A stretch of 8,190 bases of DNA from Betaproteobacteria bacterium. Lineage in GTDB: Bacteria > Pseudomonadota > Gammaproteobacteria > Burkholderiales > Rhodocyclaceae. Both the position numbers and the translations under genes were made by a program. Positions within the stretch are counted from its first letter, which is position 1; each line of letters starts with the position of its first letter. The stretch spans positions 1 through 8,190 of the forward strand of contig JAEHDO010000184.1 in NCBI GenBank assembly GCA_016880375.1, given 5' to 3'. The notes below the pieces were generated by a model. The model worked only from the letters and a program-made list of their open reading frames with translations. It had not been told where the DNA came from and ran no database searches. Positions 6,164-8,190 of the stretch are shown piece by piece.

Positions 6164-7560
6164 GCGCTGCGACCGACGCCCTCCCCGCCGCCGCTTGCGC
6201 CACCGATTTCAGCCTTCCTGAAGCCGACGCCAGCCGCGCCGGCGTTGCGCGCGGCTGGCTCTGGCTGAGCCTGCTCGCCCTGATCGGTTCCGGCGCGCTG
6301 TCGATCGTCCTCGTCCTCTCGCGCGCGCCGCAGTTCCAGAACCTGTTGCCGCTGGCCGACTTCTTCCGTGTCGCCCTGGTGGTGCATGTCGATCTCTCCG
6401 TGCTGGTGTGGTTCGTCTCCATCGGCGGCATCCTGTGGACGCTCTCCGGCAGCACGCGCGCCATGGGCCTCAATCGCGCCGCGCTGGCCACCTGCGCGCT
6501 GGGCACGCTGCTCATGACCCTGTCGCCCTTCATCGGCCGCGGCGGGCCGCTGATGGCCAATTACATCCCCGTGCTGGAGGATCCGGTCTTCCTCTGGGGA
6601 CTGCTCATCTTCGGCGCCGGCGCCCTGCTGCTGGTGGCGCGCAGTCTGGTCGCGGCGACGGCCTGGCGCATGCCGCAGGATGGCGCCGAAGCCCTGCAGG
6701 CCGGCCTGACGCTCGCCCTGCTGCCGGCAGCCATCGCGCTGATGGCCTTTGCCTGGTCCTGGCTCACCATGCCCGACAGCCTCGCCGGCAAGGCCTACTA
6801 CGAGATCCTTTTCTGGGGCGGCGGCCATGCCCTGCAGTTCATCTGGACGGCATTCATGCTGGTCGCCTGGCTGTGGCTGGCCAGCGCCTGCGCCGGCGGC
6901 GTGCCGATGAGCCCGCGCATCGCCTTGCTCTGCTTCGCGCTGGCGACGCTGTGCGCCCTGCTGATCCCCGTCGCCTACCTGCTTTGGCCGGCACATGCCG
7001 TCGAGCACCGCAACCTGCTCACCTTCGCCATGGGCCTCGGCGGCGGGCTGCCGATCCTGCCGGTGGCGCTGGCTGCCCTGCTGGCGGTGCCGCCGGGCCT
7101 GGCGCTGGCCGACACGGCGCGGCCGCTGCGCGCTGCCCTGTATTCCTCGATAGCCCTGTTCTGCTTCGGCGGCATCATCGGCTTCATGATCGCCGGCAAC
7201 AACGTCAAGATTCCGGCGCATTACCACGGCTGCATCGTCGGCGTGACGCTGGCACTGATGGGCCTGGTGTATCACCTGCTGCCACGCCTCGGCTACGCCT
7301 GGCCTTCGCGCAAGTGGGCGACCTTCTCCTCCTACTGCTACGCGGCAGGCCAGGCCATGCACATCGGCGGCCTGATGTGGTCGGGCGGCTATGGCGTGCA
7401 GCGCAAGGTGGCCGGCGCCGAACAGGCGCTGCGCAGCGCCAGCGAGATCGTCGCCATGGGCATCATGGGCCTGGGCGGGCTGGTCGCCATCATTGGCGGC
7501 CTGGTCTTCGCGCTGGTGGTGCTGGGCGCCATGCGCCGCAGGCAAGCGATCGCGGCCTGA
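6160..7560 (+). CDS. Divergent heme-copper subunit I-like protein lacking the helix VII His-His pair
   Basis: This 466-residue polytopic membrane protein follows the subunit I plan. H76 in helix II (VVHVDLSVLVWF) and H356 in helix X match low-spin heme ligands, H354 (IPAHYHG) matches the high-spin heme ligand, and H223 in WGGGHALQF matches the first CuB histidine. At the helix VII position of the CuB His-His pair, my by-eye alignment (anchoring EHR at 282-284 on EWK of the neighbouring subunit I) gives A272-Y273; the nearest histidines are H279 and H283, seemingly in the following loop. Position i+4 from H223 is Phe227, with Gln at i+3. A normal CuB site therefore seems impossible, though hemes should bind. 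I infer a specialised paralogue, perhaps with a heme-only or altered binuclear site. It starts at an ATGA overlap with the upstream gene, implying stoichiometric synthesis with the cytochrome b fusion. Automatic pipelines would probably call it cytochrome oxidase subunit I, which may mislead. Confidence 0.85.
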   Translation: MSAATDALPAAACATDFSLPEADASRAGVARGWLWLSLLALIGSGALSIVLVLSRAPQFQNLLPLADFFRVALVVHVDLSVLVWFVSIGGILWTLSGSTRAMGLNRAALATCALGTLLMTLSPFIGRGGPLMANYIPVLEDPVFLWGLLIFGAGALLLVARSLVAATAWRMPQDGAEALQAGLTLALLPAAIALMAFAWSWLTMPDSLAGKAYYEILFWGGGHALQFIWTAFMLVAWLWLASACAGGVPMSPRIALLCFALATLCALLIPVAYLLWPAHAVEHRNLLTFAMGLGGGLPILPVALAALLAVPPGLALADTARPLRAALYSSIALFCFGGIIGFMIAGNNVKIPAHYHGCIVGVTLALMGLVYHLLPRLGYAWPSRKWATFSSYCYAAGQAMHIGGLMWSGGYGVQRKVAGAEQALRSASEIVAMGIMGLGGLVAIIGGLVFALVVLGAMRRRQAIAA

Positions 7561-7567
7561 GGCCGTA

Positions 7568-7759
7568 ATGACGGACGAACAACGCATCGCAGAAGCCGTC
7601 CGCCGCGCCTGCCTCGACGCCGCACTCGAAGCCTATGAGGATGCGCAGGTCAGGGGCTTGTGCCGCGAGGGGGCCTGGGAGGTGGCCATCGAGGCCGTGC
7701 GTTCGCTGGATGTCGCAGCCGTGATCGCCGCCAGCGCCTCAGTCGGCAAAAAGGATTAA
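7568..7759 (+). CDS. Small soluble conserved-type protein, function unknown
   Basis: This encodes 63 residues, beginning MTDEQRIAEAVRRACLDAAL, rich in Ala, Glu and Arg and predicted almost wholly helical, with one Cys pair position (C15, C32) and no membrane segment or signal peptide. The ATG is seven bases after the preceding stop. GAGG at 7559-7562, overlapping that stop, is five bases upstream and serves as ribosome binding site, so it is probably translated from the same message as the heme-copper-like gene. I recognise no catalytic motif; similar small helical proteins are sometimes labelled acetyltransferase, which nothing here supports. Its stop codon overlaps the stop of the convergent gene on the other strand. 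A regulatory or structural role is only a guess. Confidence 0.65.
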   Translation: MTDEQRIAEAVRRACLDAALEAYEDAQVRGLCREGAWEVAIEAVRSLDVAAVIAASASVGKKD

Positions 7760-8190
7760 CGTCGCAGCAGCACCCGCAGCGCCTGCGCGATGAAGGCCGC
7801 CAGCCCGACCGCCGCCAGCCAGGCACCCGCTGGCCAGCCGAGCGCAACCAGCCATCCGGCCGCGACAAAAGTCAGCCCCCGCAATGCGGCAAAGCGGCCC
7901 AGCGTCGCGCGCGCCGCACGGTGCCATTCCGTCTGAACGCCGGGCTGCAGCCACAGCGGCAACAACTGGCTGGCGGCGCCGGTGACCAGCGGCAGCAGGA
8001 AGGCCAGCAGGAAGCCGAAGACGGCATCGCTCCCCTCGATGCGGCGCTGGCCATGCAACGCACCGAAGCACAGCAGCACCAGCAACCCCGCCAGTGACAG
8101 CGCAAGGGAAGGTGCGGCGCCATGGACGCGCAGGATTTCGCCCGGGAAACGCGCCAGCCAGGCGGTACCGAGGCGGGCGAGCGGCACGAA
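7756..8190 (-). CDS. Polytopic membrane protein, C-terminal part (cut by window edge), function unknown
   Basis: The visible 144 residues are the C-terminal part of a membrane protein that enters from the right edge; the frame stays open to base 8190, and the GTG at 8187 is probably an internal valine. Hydrophobic helices are apparent around SLALSLAGLLVLLCFGALHG, AVFGFLLAFLLPLVTGAASQ and two in the last 45 residues. The LPLVTGAASQLLPLWLQPG stretch and a downstream EWHRAAR loop are the only distinctive elements. The protein ends with LRVLLRR. It is convergent with the plus-strand cluster and so belongs to another transcription unit. NnrS-like or heme-copper-related membrane proteins have loosely similar helix patterns, but I cannot assign a family from this fragment. 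Confidence 0.75.
   Translation of the reverse strand, partial: FVPLARLGTAWLARFPGEILRVHGAAPSLALSLAGLLVLLCFGALHGQRRIEGSDAVFGFLLAFLLPLVTGAASQLLPLWLQPGVQTEWHRAARATLGRFAALRGLTFVAAGWLVALGWPAGAWLAAVGLAAFIAQALRVLLRR

Noticed and set aside
7553..7565. Short inverted repeat CGGCC-TGA-GGCCG at the end of the second subunit I-like gene
   Set aside because: Only five base pairs with a three-base loop and no T-run, and it contains the ribosome binding site of the next gene. Probably chance in GC-rich DNA.
5992..7587. Long minus-strand open frame (531 codons) opposite the second subunit I-like gene
   Set aside because: Its Gln/His/Arg/Gly-rich low-complexity composition is typical of antisense frames at high GC. 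The plus strand has a coherent polytopic membrane protein.
1..8190. tRNA, rRNA, CRISPR arrays, insertion sequences or phage genes
   Set aside because: No repeat-spacer pattern, transposase motif, terminal inverted repeats or rRNA-like sequence was seen by eye; the window is almost fully occupied by respiratory and unknown genes.

Overview
The window is GC-rich and densely coding, with overlapping genes and short gaps. It looks like a proteobacterial respiratory locus. The heme A synthase type, codon use and gene content suggest a betaproteobacterium, possibly a Rhodocyclales-like facultative anaerobe. That placement is an inference from general resemblance, not from a marker gene.

Layout. 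(1) Positions 1-395, minus strand: the N-terminal part of a CtaA/Cox15 heme A synthase, running off the left edge. (2) Positions 396-617: a divergent control region with a TATAAT box for ctaA and an FNR/DNR-like palindrome at 505-518. (3) Positions 618-3035, plus strand: a three-gene oxidase-type operon made of a 48-residue single-helix subunit, a CuA-bearing subunit II and a 561-residue family-B-like heme-copper subunit I. The gene order matches cbaD-cbaB-cbaA of ba3 oxidases. Two GCAA-loop hairpins follow, the second an excellent intrinsic terminator. (4) Positions 3148-4011: a SCO/SenC copper chaperone with an added C-terminal membrane helix. (5) Positions 4090-7560: three tightly overlapping genes. 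They encode a fusion of di-heme cytochrome b, 2x[4Fe-4S] ferredoxin and MvhD/FlpD domains, a membrane-anchored periplasmic protein of unknown function, and a second heme-copper-like subunit I. (6) Positions 7568-7759: a small soluble protein, whose stop codon overlaps that of a convergent minus-strand membrane protein (7756-8190, partial).

Working interpretation. The main subunit I keeps all heme and CuB histidines (H67, H229, H278, H279, H383, H385) but has Gln at position 233, where O2 reductases of families A and B carry the cross-linked Tyr and NorB carries a metal-binding Glu. With a complete CuA subunit and a SenC gene next to it, this fits an alternative, CuA-containing nitric oxide reductase derived from family-B oxidases (compare the norSY-senC arrangement known from ammonia oxidisers) better than an ordinary oxygen reductase. 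The downstream module is more unusual. Its second subunit I-like protein keeps the heme histidines and the helix VI His but has lost the helix VII His-His pair, and it is co-translated with the cytochrome b/ferredoxin/MvhD fusion. A plausible but unproven model is a membrane complex that moves electrons between a cytoplasmic iron-sulfur or flavin partner, b hemes (possibly quinone) and a copper-poor heme-copper-like subunit, coupled genetically to NO or O2 reduction.
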